NCBI GenBank assembly: GCA_023150565.1
Contig: JAKLKR010000005.1
Coordinates: 1 to 64,000 of the forward strand
Length of the DNA: 64,000 bases
Origin: Planctomycetota bacterium
GTDB taxonomy: Bacteria > Planctomycetota > UBA11346
Direction of reading: 5' to 3'
Part shown: piece by piece, positions 42,317 through 51,741 of the stretch
Layout of the letters: every line of letters begins with the position of its first letter
Numbering within the stretch: position 1 is the stretch's first letter
Position numbers and translations under genes: made by a program
The notes under the pieces: generated by a model
Told to the model about the DNA's origin: nothing
The model's database searches: none
The model's input: the letters and a program-made list of their open reading frames with translations, nothing else

Positions 42317-43431
42317 CGGCGGCTCCGGGCGGCGAGGGCCTTGGCGGGCTTGGCAGCGGGGCTGGCGCAGGCCGCCAGCAGGGCCTCGGCCAGGATGCGG
42401 CAGGCGGCCTCGCCGCCGCGCACCGGATCGGCGCAGGGCAGGCCGGTGGCCTTGGCGGCGGCCTTGACCGCATCGGCGGCGGCGCGCTCGTCGAGCTCGC
42501 AGGTGTTGAGCGACACCGCCACCACCCGCCCGGGATGCAGGGGGGCGAGCAGGCGTTCGTACATGGTGATGTAGTCGCCCAGGGGCGGCACCGGCACATC
42601 GGTGTGGCGCAGGGTGCGGCGCGAGGGGTTGTGGCACAGCACCATGGCGTCCGGGCAGGCGCCGTGCAGCAGGCTGAGGGCGGTGCCGCCGGAATAGGGC
42701 GACAGGATCGAGTTCTGGCCCTCGACCACCAGCAGGCCGGCGCCCAGGCGGTCCTCCTCCAGCACCAGGCGCTCGGTCCAGCCGGCGGCGAAGTCGGCGG
42801 GCACGCGGTCGATGGCGATGCCGCGGCCGGTGACCAGGATGCCGTCCTGGCTGGTGCTGACGAAGCGGGTGCGAGGCGCGCCCTTCATGCCCTGCAGGTG
42901 GCGCACCAGCGCCAGGGCGGTGGTGGTCTTGCCGATGTTGGCGTCGGTGCCCACCGTCATCACCCGCCGCGCGCGCGTGCCGCGCGCCTTGCCGGTGGCG
43001 GTGACGCGGTCGTATTCCGGCGGCTTGCGCAGGTTGACCAGCTCGACCGCGTGGCGGGCGGCGAGCGCCACCAGGTTGGGGTCGTTGCCCACGCTCTCGT
43101 GCAGGCCCGAGATCACCCCCACGCGGTTGCGGATCGCCTCGTAGACCGGCGGGCGCAGGTCGTCGGGCAGGAAGCCGCCGGGGGTGGCGACGCCGATCAC
43201 CAGCCACTCGATGCCGAGGGCGATGGCCTCGGCCATGGTCGCCACCACCGGGATGGGGTGGTCGAGGTCCTCGCCGGCCGAGGCGCACCCGGCCAGGGTG
43301 CTGTCGATCACGCACACCACGTCCTCGGGCCGGAAGCGCAGCAGCGCCATCGCGGTCTTGTTGCGGTAGATGTCCTGCGAGCCCTCGATGAGCACGCCCA
43401 GGCGCTTGAACACACGGGTGGGAACCGGCAT
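42313..43431 (-). CDS. DUF1611 domain-containing protein (P-loop)
   Basis: VMTVGTDANIGKTTTALALVRHLQ, GLLVVEGQNSILSPYSGGTALSLLHGACPDAMVLCHNPSR. Confidence 0.85.
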   Translation of the reverse strand: MPVPTRVFKRLGVLIEGSQDIYRNKTAMALLRFRPEDVVCVIDSTLAGCASAGEDLDHPIPVVATMAEAIALGIEWLVIGVATPGGFLPDDLRPPVYEAIRNRVGVISGLHESVGNDPNLVALAARHAVELVNLRKPPEYDRVTATGKARGTRARRVMTVGTDANIGKTTTALALVRHLQGMKGAPRTRFVSTSQDGILVTGRGIAIDRVPADFAAGWTERLVLEEDRLGAGLLVVEGQNSILSPYSGGTALSLLHGACPDAMVLCHNPSRRTLRHTDVPVPPLGDYITMYERLLAPLHPGRVVAVSLNTCELDERAAADAVKAAAKATGLPCADPVRGGEAACRILAEALLAACASPAAKPAKALAARSRR

Positions 43432-43501
43432 GGCCGCACTATCACGGCCGCGTGCGGGGTGGGAAGGGCCGCGGCATGCTCATGCCGCCGCCAGGCCATG
43501 C

Positions 43502-44158
43502 CTATTCCGCCACCACTCCCGGCAGGGCGGGCACGAACAGCACGTCGTCGAGGGCTTCGGGAGCGCTGCCGGCGCGCCAGCGCACCAGGTGCTGGCGGCC
43601 GTCGGCCTCGGCCACCGGCGCCACCAGGATGCCGCCGGGGGCGAGGCGGGCGGCCAGTTGCGCGGGCAGGCCGGGGCAGGCGCAGGCGACGTGGATGGCG
43701 TCGAAGCGGCCGCTGGCCAGGGCCAGGGCGTCGCCATGCACCAGCTCGACGCCGGGCGCCAGGCCGGCCAGCAGGGGGCGCGCCGCCGCCGCCAGCGCCC
43801 CCTGGCGCTCCACCGCCAGCACCTGTCCGTCCGGGGCGGACAGGCGCCAGAGCAGGGCGGCGGCGTAGCCCGAGCCGGCGCCCACATCCAGCACGCGCAT
43901 CCCCGGGCGCAGGGCGAGCAGCGCGAGCATGCGCGCCACCAGGCGCGGCTGCGAGATGGTCTGGCCGCAGCCGATCGCCAGGGGGGCGTCGTCGTAGGCG
44001 GAACCGCGGCCCTCGGCCGGCACGAACAGGTGGCGCGGCAGCGCCGCCATCGCCGCCAGCACGCGCTGATCGCCGCAGTCCGCCAGCTGGTCGCGCACCA
44101 TGCGCGCCCGCCGGCGGCGGTCGGCGGGCAGGTCGCTCAGGGCCGCAGGTTGGTCCAT
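43502..44158 (-). CDS. pcm: Protein-L-isoaspartate O-methyltransferase
   Basis: PRHLFVPAEGRGSAYDDAPLAIGCGQTISQPRLVARML, MRVLDVGAGSGYAAALL. Confidence 0.9.
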   Translation of the reverse strand: MDQPAALSDLPADRRRRARMVRDQLADCGDQRVLAAMAALPRHLFVPAEGRGSAYDDAPLAIGCGQTISQPRLVARMLALLALRPGMRVLDVGAGSGYAAALLWRLSAPDGQVLAVERQGALAAAARPLLAGLAPGVELVHGDALALASGRFDAIHVACACPGLPAQLAARLAPGGILVAPVAEADGRQHLVRWRAGSAPEALDDVLFVPALPGVVAE

Positions 44159-45843
44159 GCCATCATCGTCGGCGCGCGCCGCCGGGCGGCGTCGGCCCAC
44201 AGGCGCAGGCGCGCCGGCAGCACCCCGGCGGCGGTGCGCGCCAGCCCCAGGCGGGCGAGCAGGCCGCGGTGGCGCGGCAGGCGTTCGAGCGGCAGCTGTT
44301 CGGCCACCCCGGCGCGTGCGCGGGCGTGCGCCACCGCCACCGCCAGGGTGCCGAAGCCGTCGGCGAGGCCGTTGGCCACCGCCTCCTCGCCGGTCCACAC
44401 CCGTCCGCCCGCCAGGGCGGCGACCTGCTCGATGGGCAGGTTGCGGCCGCGGGCCACGATCTGGTGGAAGCGGTGGTCGGTGGCGGCGATCACCGCCTCG
44501 AGCGCGCGCCGGCGCTCGTCGTCGAAGGGGCTGGCGAGGTCGTCGAGCCCGGCGCGCGGCCCGGTGCCGACCGCGTGGTGGCCGATGCCGAGCAGGCCGA
44601 GCGCCCCGCTGGCGTCGGGCATCATCGCGAACACCCCGATCGAGCCGGTGATGGTGGTGCGGTGCACCAGCACCTCGTTGGCGGCGCAGCCGATGTAGTA
44701 GCCGCCGCTGGCGGCGACCGAGTCGAACAGCGCCACCACCGGCTTGTCCTTGGCGATGCAGCGGCGGATGGCGTGGTGGATGCGGTCGGAGGCCCCGGCG
44801 GAGCCGCCCGGCGAGTTGATGCGCACCACCACCGCCACCACCCGCTCGTCCTCGGCGAGGTCGGCGAACGCCTCGCTGGTGTCCTCGCCGGCGATGGTCT
44901 CGCCCGGCACCGAGTCGCCGCCCTCGACGATCTCGCCTTCCAGCTCGACCACCGCCACCACCCGCGGGTGGCGCGGGCGGTCCTCGCCGTCGACCAGCAG
45001 GCGCCAGAACGAGAGCAGGCCGGCGAGCGAGCCGAGGTCGTTGCGCGTGCCGGCATCCTGCTGCCAGCGCACCGGCTCGGGCAGCGCCGCCAGCCAGTCG
45101 CCGGTCTCGGCGGCGCGGTCGGCGAGGCGCAGCGCCACCGCGCGCTCGGCGGTCTGCGGAGCCTCGGCGCGCGCCGCCGCCAGCGAGGCCGACGGGCAGG
45201 GGGGGCGGCCGGCGAGGCGCAGCAGGCTGGCGTCGAGGCCGTCGACCAGGCGGCGCAGGTCGGCCTTGGCCGCCGGGCTGGGGGCGTTGCGGGTGAAGGC
45301 CTCGTGCGCGGTCTTGTGCTCGCCGCTGGCCACCGCGTGGACCTTGACCCCGATGCGCGCCAGGGCGTCGCCCAGGTACCACGAGTCGAGGTACAGGCCC
45401 ATGGCCATCAGCACCCCGGCCTCCGACATCACCACCTCGTCGCAGGCCGCGGTCAGCACCAGGGCGCGGTCGTCGAGGCCGTCGACCAGCGCCACCACCC
45501 TGCGCGCCGGACGGGGGTCGGCCTGGCGTTCGGCGCGCAGCACCTCGGCCAGCTCCTCGGCCGCCGCCAGGGTGGGCGCGAAGCCGCCGCTGAGGTCGAG
45601 CACCAGGGTGTTCTCGGGCGCGCGCAGGGCCTGGCGCAGGGCCACGGTGGCGTCGTGCAGCGAGGTGTCGCCGTCGGCGAACATGCCCGGCGCCGGCTGC
45701 AGCGGCAGGCTGCCGGCGAGCGGCACCACCAGGGTGCCGCCGGCGGCGGGTCCGGCCTCGGCCCTGGCCTTGCCCTCGGCGGCGGTGGTGACGGCGGCCG
45801 GCAGCAGCAGCGCCGACAGCAGGAGCAGGCGGGGGGCGTTCAT
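44137..45843 (-). CDS. sppA: Signal peptide peptidase SppA-type S49 protease
   Basis: VVRINSPGGSAGASDRIHHAIRR, KPVVALFDSVAASGGYYIGCAANEVLVHRTTITGSIGVF. Confidence 0.9.
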   Translation of the reverse strand: MNAPRLLLLSALLLPAAVTTAAEGKARAEAGPAAGGTLVVPLAGSLPLQPAPGMFADGDTSLHDATVALRQALRAPENTLVLDLSGGFAPTLAAAEELAEVLRAERQADPRPARRVVALVDGLDDRALVLTAACDEVVMSEAGVLMAMGLYLDSWYLGDALARIGVKVHAVASGEHKTAHEAFTRNAPSPAAKADLRRLVDGLDASLLRLAGRPPCPSASLAAARAEAPQTAERAVALRLADRAAETGDWLAALPEPVRWQQDAGTRNDLGSLAGLLSFWRLLVDGEDRPRHPRVVAVVELEGEIVEGGDSVPGETIAGEDTSEAFADLAEDERVVAVVVRINSPGGSAGASDRIHHAIRRCIAKDKPVVALFDSVAASGGYYIGCAANEVLVHRTTITGSIGVFAMMPDASGALGLLGIGHHAVGTGPRAGLDDLASPFDDERRRALEAVIAATDHRFHQIVARGRNLPIEQVAALAGGRVWTGEEAVANGLADGFGTLAVAVAHARARAGVAEQLPLERLPRHRGLLARLGLARTAAGVLPARLRLWADAARRRAPTMMAWTNLRP

Positions 45844-45966
45844 GGGCGGGCGGCAGTAGAAGCGGCTGGCGGGCGGGCGCCATCGCGCGCCTGCCGCGCG
45901 CCGCTGCCGCGGCGCGATGCGCGGGCGGCGGCTTGCACCCCGCCCCCAGCGGCTCAACTGCGGTCC

Positions 45967-46851
45967 ATGCGCCAGATCCTTCTGCTTGCGGCCGGGCTCG
46001 TGCTCGCCGGCCTCGCCACCGCCTGCTCCACCCGTCCGGGGGTGGCCTGGCCGCCCGCAGGCAAGGTCAAGGGCACCCCGGTGCTGTTCGCCCCGGTCGA
46101 CATGGGGCCGCTCGCCACCATCCATCCCACCGGCTCCGACACCTGGTGCGAGGACCTGGCGGTGCGCCTGAGCATGTTCTGCCGCAGCGCCGACGGCTTC
46201 GCCGGGCGCGCCCTGCCCGGCTCCGCCGATCCCGCCTGGAACGCCGGCCTGCCGCCCGCGACCAAGGGCGCCGAGGTGGTGGTGCTGACCCGGGTGACCG
46301 CGCTCGAGGACACCTCCAGCCCCTCCGCCGGCCGCCGCTACACGGTGTCGATCGAGATGCGTGCGCTCGACCCCCAGGGCCGCGAGGTGTGGCGGCGGGT
46401 GATGCGCGGCGACGCCGAGGGCGTCGACCTGGCCAAGCCGCCCGGCCCCGCCGGACGGCTGGAATGCCGTGCCGGCTGGGCCGCGGCCACCAACGCCTGC
46501 AGCGGCCTGACCGAATGGCTGAACGTGCGCGCGACCATGGGCCCGGCGGCGATGGCTGCGACTGCTCCGGCGGCGCCGGTCGCCCCCGCCGCCCCGCCGC
46601 TGCCGGCGGGCGAGGTCGAACTGGCGCTCGACAGCGTGCCGGCCAACGCCGACGTGCTGGTCGACGGCCAGCTGCGCGGCACCACCCCCTGCACCCTGCG
46701 CCTGTCCGCCACCGCGGCGGTGACCGTGCGCCTGGAGCGCGCCGGCAGCCAGCCGTGGGAACGCCGCCTGACCCCGGCCGCGGGCATGCGCCTGGCCCCC
46801 GCCCTCGCCCCGCTGGCGGCCGGGCCGGCCACGGCGGCGCCGGCGCCGTGA
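45967..46851 (+). CDS. Lipoprotein with C-terminal PEGA-like domain
   Basis: Lipobox LAGLATAC; VELALDSVPANADVLVDGQLRGTTPCTLRLSATAAVTVRLERAG. Confidence 0.75.
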   Translation: MRQILLLAAGLVLAGLATACSTRPGVAWPPAGKVKGTPVLFAPVDMGPLATIHPTGSDTWCEDLAVRLSMFCRSADGFAGRALPGSADPAWNAGLPPATKGAEVVVLTRVTALEDTSSPSAGRRYTVSIEMRALDPQGREVWRRVMRGDAEGVDLAKPPGPAGRLECRAGWAAATNACSGLTEWLNVRATMGPAAMAATAPAAPVAPAAPPLPAGEVELALDSVPANADVLVDGQLRGTTPCTLRLSATAAVTVRLERAGSQPWERRLTPAAGMRLAPALAPLAAGPATAAPAP

Positions 46852-47963
46852 AGATCGCGGTCGTCTGCTACCCGTCGGTGGGCGGCTCGGGGGTGGTGGC
46901 CACCGAGCTGGCGATGCACCTGGCCGACCGCGGCCACCAGGTGCACGTGGTCAGCTACGAGGTGCCCTTCCGCCTCGACCGCTTCCGCGCCAACCTCACG
47001 TTCCATGCCGTGACCATGGGCGAGTACCCGCTGTTCCGCTACCCGCCCTACACCCTCAACCTGTGCAACAAGCTGATCGAGCTGGTGGACGAGTTCGGCA
47101 TCGAGCTGATCCACAGCCACTACGCCATCCCGCACGCGGCGGCGGCGTGGATGGCGCGCGAGGTGCTGCGCGGGCGCGGGCGTGATGTGCGCCTGGCCTG
47201 CACCCTGCACGGCACCGACATCAGCCTGGTCGGGCGCGAGCGCGGCTACCACGAGCTGACCCGCTTCGCCATCGACCGCCAGGACGTCATCACCACCCCC
47301 AGCCGCTGGCTGGCGGAGCAGACCGAGCAGCACTTCGGCATCGCCGCCGGGCGCCAGCTGGTGATCCCCAACTTCGTCGATCTGCAGCGCTTCCGCCCCG
47401 AGCCCGCCCCGGCGGCGCGCGCCTGCCTCGCCCCGCCCGGCTGGAAGGTGCTCACCCACGTCTCCAACTTCCGCCCGGTCAAGCATGTGGCCGACGTGGT
47501 CGGCGCCTTCGCGGTGCTGCGCCGGCGCATGCCCGCGGTGCTGGCGCTGGTGGGCGACGGCCCCGACCTGCCGCTGGCCGAGGAGCGCGCGCGCGAACTG
47601 GGCGTGCGCGACGACCTGCGCATCCTCGGCAGCCAGCGCCCGGAGGCGATCCTGCAGGCCAGCGACCTGTTCCTGCTGCCCAGCCGCAGCGAATCCTTCG
47701 GCCTGGCCGCGCTCGAGGCCATGGCCTGCGGGGTGCCGGTGATCGGCTATGCCCTGGGCGGCCTGCCCGAGGTGGTCGAGGACGGGGTCAGCGGGATGCT
47801 CTGCCCGGAGGGGGTCGACGTGTGCCTGGGCACCCTGGCCGCCGACCTGCTCGACAACCCCCCGCGCTACGCCGCCATGCGCGCCGCCGCCCGCGCCCAG
47901 GCCGAGCGTTTCGCCCCCGCCCCGGTGGTGGACGCCTACGAGCGGGCGCTGGGCGGCCGCTGA
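46848..47963 (+). CDS. bshA: N-acetyl-alpha-D-glucosaminyl L-malate synthase BshA-type GT4
   Basis: KIAVVCYPSVGGSGVVATELAMHLADRGHQVHVVSYEVPFRL, IELIHSHYAIPHAAAAWMA, TLHGTDISLVG; GTGA overlap with upstream CDS. Confidence 0.9.
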   Translation: MKIAVVCYPSVGGSGVVATELAMHLADRGHQVHVVSYEVPFRLDRFRANLTFHAVTMGEYPLFRYPPYTLNLCNKLIELVDEFGIELIHSHYAIPHAAAAWMAREVLRGRGRDVRLACTLHGTDISLVGRERGYHELTRFAIDRQDVITTPSRWLAEQTEQHFGIAAGRQLVIPNFVDLQRFRPEPAPAARACLAPPGWKVLTHVSNFRPVKHVADVVGAFAVLRRRMPAVLALVGDGPDLPLAEERARELGVRDDLRILGSQRPEAILQASDLFLLPSRSESFGLAALEAMACGVPVIGYALGGLPEVVEDGVSGMLCPEGVDVCLGTLAADLLDNPPRYAAMRAAARAQAERFAPAPVVDAYERALGGR

Positions 47964-47986
47964 GCACGGTTCGCCCCAGAATCAGC

Positions 47987-48119
47987 GATTCGACCGCCAC
48001 GGCGCCACGGCGCCACGGTCGGAGGTGGACTTACGCCGACTCCCCCTCACCCAACGGGTGAAGGGGCTGATCTGCATCGGCCGTTTCCTCGTGGCGTCGT
48101 GGCGTCGTGGCGGTGATCC
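47987..48119. repeat. MITE-like intergenic inverted repeat (CCACGACG family)
   Basis: Left arm GATTCGACCGCCACGGCGCCACGGCGCCACGG; right arm CCTCGTGGCGTCGTGGCGTCGTGGCGGTGATCC; interior similar to 17258..17384. Confidence 0.82.
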
Positions 48120-48225
48120 ATCTCTTTGCTGCGGCCCATTGGCACAACCGGTGCATCCTGGCCGGGCGATGGGTCATCCTGGCGCGGTCGGTCAGGTTGG
48201 TGGGGGGTCGGTCGTCACCGTCCTG

Positions 48226-48591
48226 ATGGCTCCCGCACGCCTGCTGCCGCTGCCCCTGCTGGTGCTGGTGGCCCTGCTCACCGTGCTGGTGGCGGGCGAA
48301 CCGGTGGTGGCTGCTGCCCGTGGACCCTTCGCCACCACCTGCCAGGTGGTGGCGGTGGCGGCTGCCCGGGTCGTCCGCCCGGCCGTGCCGCTCCCGCTGG
48401 CGGTGGCAGCGCCGGTGCCCGATGCCTCCGCCGCAACCCCTTCCGCTCCTGTCTTCCCCCGCCACCGCTCCCAAGCCCCGCCGTCGGCGATGATGTGCGC
48501 CATCCATCATCACCCCGAACCCAGCGAGGGCAGCCATGCCACGTCGTCTCATCCTCACCACCGCCACCCTGGCGGCCTTCCTCACCTCTGA
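48226..48591 (+). CDS. Possible small secreted protein with His-rich C-terminus
   Basis: Hydrophobic N-terminus and no better frame in the interval; overlaps the next CDS by 56 bp. Confidence 0.25.
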   Translation: MAPARLLPLPLLVLVALLTVLVAGEPVVAAARGPFATTCQVVAVAAARVVRPAVPLPLAVAAPVPDASAATPSAPVFPRHRSQAPPSAMMCAIHHHPEPSEGSHATSSHPHHRHPGGLPHL

Positions 48592-48997
48592 AGCCCGGCT
48601 GTTCGCTGGTGGCGCCGAGCGTGCCGCCCCGCCGGCGCGCAATGCCAGTTCCCGGCCATTTTCGGCCCGGCAGCCGCACCTGCTCGAACTCGATGACCAA
48701 CTGCTGGCGGTCGAGGTGCCGGTGCGCGCCCGCCTGGTGCCGGGCACCGTGCTGCCGGTGGCGGTGCAGAGCGATCCGCCGCTGCCTGCCGGGCGCGCGC
48801 TGCACCTGTGGGTGGGGATCAAGAACGGCTGGGGTTCGCAGGCCTGCCGCGCCCTGCCCGAGCCCGGGCTGGCGGGATTCCTCACCGCCCGGGTCGAGGT
48901 GCCCTGGCCGCTGCCGGCGCAGTCGCGCCTGTGGCTGGGGCTGGAACGCGCCGACGGCCGGGTGGCCAAGGCCGCGCTGGCGGTGGCCCCGGTCTGA
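48536..48997 (+). CDS. Hypothetical secreted protein
   Basis: Signal-peptide-like N-term; RBS-like GAGGG upstream; no family recognised. Confidence 0.5.
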   Translation: MPRRLILTTATLAAFLTSEARLFAGGAERAAPPARNASSRPFSARQPHLLELDDQLLAVEVPVRARLVPGTVLPVAVQSDPPLPAGRALHLWVGIKNGWGSQACRALPEPGLAGFLTARVEVPWPLPAQSRLWLGLERADGRVAKAALAVAPV

Positions 48998-49027
48998 AAC
49001 GGACGGCCCGCTGGCGTCTGGCCATAG

Positions 49028-49092
49028 GCGGCTCTTTCGGAGCGTCGACGCCCACGTCGACGCCGCGCTGACGCCGCCATGGTCCCGGATCG
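49028..49092. repeat. Second (half) copy of the GGAGCGTCGACGCCCACGTCGACG element
   Basis: About 60 of 66 bases identical to 6341..6406 by manual alignment. Confidence 0.75.
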
Positions 49093-49162
49093 GTGCTGGC
49101 CGGCCGCGGTCAGGGCCACTGTCGTCGAGCAAGCGCGCGAACCGCAGGAATAGGCAGATGCG

Positions 49163-49240
49163 CCCCTGGGACCGCCGGGCTCCAGCCCGGCAATTCGCGT
49201 TTGAAAACTGCCGGGCTGGAGCCCGGCGCTCCCAGGGAAG
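49163..49240. repeat. Second copy of the GCCGGGCTCCAGCCCGGC palindromic element
   Basis: Left CCCCTGGGACCGCCGGGCTCCAGCCCGGCA, right TGCCGGGCTGGAGCCCGGCGCTCCCAGGGAAG; same arms as 22257..22374. Confidence 0.85.
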
Positions 49241-49261
49241 AATCGTCAAACGCCCTTGCGC

Positions 49262-50950
49262 TCAGGGCGCGGCGACCTCGTCGATGATGATGCCCACCGG
49301 GTAGGCGTAGGAGTCCTTGCCGACGTAGCTGGCGGTGCCCTTGATGATCAGGCCCTCCTTGGCGAACTTGGCCTTCTTGGCCGCCAGCTTCTGCCATTCC
49401 TTGTGCGCGGGCGAGCCCTTGAGCAGGTAGCCGAAGGCGTACTTCATGCTCATCTCGGCCTCGCCGGGCAGGTTCAGGGCCACGCAGTCGTAGTTGTCGC
49501 GCGCCGCCGCCGCCAGGTGCCACTCGGTCTTGCCCGGGCCCATGCCGGCGCGGATCTGCACCGGCTTGTCCTTGAGATCCTTGAGCCCGGCGGCGCCCTT
49601 CTTCAGCGCATCCCATGGGGTCTCGGCATAGGCCTTGGCCTCGGCCGCCGGGGCCGCCGCCCCGCCCGCCGCCGCCGGCGCGCCGCCGCCGGCGTAGGTC
49701 TCGAAGGTCTTGTCGACCTGCACGCCCTTGCCGGGGATCTTGGAGACCAGGTTGCCCACCACCTTGTCGAGGGGATAGGCCATGCCCCAGTTCTTGCGCG
49801 GGCTGCCCGGTTCGGCCTGGAGCGGCAGGCCGAGGGCCTGGCGCCACTGGTTCATGGCGTCCATGTTCAGCTTGCCCGGCTTGCTGGCGACGAAGTTGCT
49901 GAACTTCTCGAACCACTCCTTGTCCGGGTTCAGCTTGGGGTCGTCGATGACGTTGTCGGCGCTGCCCTTGGCGCAGCGGTAGCTCTCCGGGTCCTTGTTG
50001 AGGTCCGCGATCTCCTCCGGCTTCCACAGCAGCAGGTTGGCCTTGGAGGCGTCCATGTAGGCGTAGGGCCCGCCCATGCACTGGGCGAAGACGTTGCCCT
50101 TCATCACCGTCTCGTCGTTGCCGAAGTTGTTGTTCACCGCCACGCCGTAGTTCTGGCCGGCGTCCTCGCACTGCATGAAGGCGATGACGTTGTCCTGGAT
50201 GATGGTCTTGCCCTGGCGCCCGACCATGATGCCGATCGAGCCGCCCTTGCCCGGCTGCTGCCAGCAGAAGGCGATGGTGTTGTTCCTGATCGTGATCACC
50301 GAGTCGGGCTGCGCCGAGCGGGTCTCGATCGCGCTGTAGAAGGTGTTGAGGATGAAGTTGTTGGCGACCTCGTTGCCCTCGCCCTTCCAGGTGCAGTAGA
50401 CGCCGTCGCCGTAGGGGTTGAGCAGGATCGAGTTGCGCAGCTTGATGGTGCCCACGCCCTCGACCAGCATGCCCGGCTCGCAGTCCTTGGGCTGGATCTT
50501 GCCGCTGGCGTCGTAGCTGTTGCGCGCCTGGGCGTTGAACACGAAGCCGTCGACGATCAGGCCGCTGACGTCGACGCCCTGCTTGCCGGCGAGCATGCCG
50601 TCGGGCTGGCCGACCACGCCGCCCTTGTAGTCCTTGGCCTTCTCGAGGATGGTGAGGTTCTTGAACGGGTTGCGGCTGCTGAAGTCGGCGGTGTAGCCGC
50701 CCACCAGGGTCAGCTGGGGCACATTGACCACCCAGTGGCCGCAGCCGGTCTTGCCGTAATAGGTGCCGGCCGCGATGTGGATGACGTCGCCGCGGGCGCA
50801 CTTTTCCAGCGCCTTCCACGCCACCCCCAGGGGCTTGTCCTTGGCGCTGCCGTCGCCGTCGGCGCCGGCGCGCACGTACCAGTCGGCCGCGGCCAGCGGG
50901 GCGCAGGCCAGGGCGCAGAGGGTGGCGGATCGGAGCAGGGAAGTGCGCAT
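49262..50950 (-). CDS. Secreted right-handed parallel beta-helix protein
   Basis: DWYVRAGADGDGSAKDKPLGVAWKALEKCARGDVIHIAAGTYYGK; successive IRNNTI / IQDNVI / MKGNVF rungs. Confidence 0.8.
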   Translation of the reverse strand: MRTSLLRSATLCALACAPLAAADWYVRAGADGDGSAKDKPLGVAWKALEKCARGDVIHIAAGTYYGKTGCGHWVVNVPQLTLVGGYTADFSSRNPFKNLTILEKAKDYKGGVVGQPDGMLAGKQGVDVSGLIVDGFVFNAQARNSYDASGKIQPKDCEPGMLVEGVGTIKLRNSILLNPYGDGVYCTWKGEGNEVANNFILNTFYSAIETRSAQPDSVITIRNNTIAFCWQQPGKGGSIGIMVGRQGKTIIQDNVIAFMQCEDAGQNYGVAVNNNFGNDETVMKGNVFAQCMGGPYAYMDASKANLLLWKPEEIADLNKDPESYRCAKGSADNVIDDPKLNPDKEWFEKFSNFVASKPGKLNMDAMNQWRQALGLPLQAEPGSPRKNWGMAYPLDKVVGNLVSKIPGKGVQVDKTFETYAGGGAPAAAGGAAAPAAEAKAYAETPWDALKKGAAGLKDLKDKPVQIRAGMGPGKTEWHLAAAARDNYDCVALNLPGEAEMSMKYAFGYLLKGSPAHKEWQKLAAKKAKFAKEGLIIKGTASYVGKDSYAYPVGIIIDEVAAP

Positions 50951-51042
50951 GGACGACCTCGGTGGAAGTCCCGAACCATACCCCCGTAGTACCCCGGTTG
51001 GCAAGGGGCAGTCGCGTCGGGCTTGTGTTGGCGTGGCACAGC

Positions 51043-51064
51043 TGTAGACTGTCGACAGTGGACA
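51043..51064. promoter_or_regulatory. Operator-like palindrome TGTagACTGTCGACAGTggACA at GntR start
   Basis: 12-bp perfect core ACTGTCGACAGT (51048..51059) with matching TGT/ACA flanks. Confidence 0.6.
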
Positions 51065-51741
51065 ATTCATCAGCCAACGCCGACGATCCCCTCGCCGACT
51101 CACGCCGCTCCCTCGCCACCGGGGTGGGCGAGCGCATCGAGGCGCTGATCCTGGGGGGCGGGCTCAAGCCCGGCCAGCGCATCAATGAGGTGCGGCTGGC
51201 CGCCGAGCTGCGGGTCAGCCGCGCCCCCATCCGCGAGGCCTGCCGGCGGCTGGAACGCCACGGCCTGGTCGAGATGCGCCCCAACCGCGGCGCCTTCGTG
51301 TGCACCCTCGATGCCCGCGACATCGCCGAGCTGTACGACCTGCGCGCCGCGCTCGAGGACCTGGTCGGCCGCCGCGCCGCCGAACGTTGCGATGCCGCCC
51401 GCCTTGACCAGCTGGCGGCGCTGCTGGCCGAGATGGCGCGGCTGGCCGTCGCCAGCCCCAGCCGCGAGTACTTCCTGGCCAACCAGCGCTTCCACGCCGC
51501 CATCGTCGCCGCTGCCGCCAGCCGCCACCTGGCCGACGCCTATGCCGGGGCGGCCAAGCGCCTGGCGCTCTACCGCATCGGCCACCAGGCCAGCGCCGCC
51601 GACATGGCCGCCTCGCTGGCCGAGCACCAGGGCATCCTCGCCGCCCTGCGCGCGCGCGATCCAGCCGCCGCCGGCCGCGCCCTCGCCGACCACTGCCGCA
51701 GCGGCTACCACCGCCACCTCGGCGCCGGCAGCACCCCGTGA
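51058..51741 (+). CDS. GntR family transcriptional regulator (FCD/FadR-like)
   Basis: GVGERIEALILGGGLKPGQRINEVRLAAELRVSRAPIREACRRLERHGLVEMRPNRGAFV; GTG start. Confidence 0.9.
   Translation: MDNSSANADDPLADSRRSLATGVGERIEALILGGGLKPGQRINEVRLAAELRVSRAPIREACRRLERHGLVEMRPNRGAFVCTLDARDIAELYDLRAALEDLVGRRAAERCDAARLDQLAALLAEMARLAVASPSREYFLANQRFHAAIVAAAASRHLADAYAGAAKRLALYRIGHQASAADMAASLAEHQGILAALRARDPAAAGRALADHCRSGYHRHLGAGSTP

Noticed and set aside
49110-51503. 797-aa ORF overlapping the beta-helix gene in another frame
   Set aside because: Shadow ORF; QRQ/RRG-rich composition.
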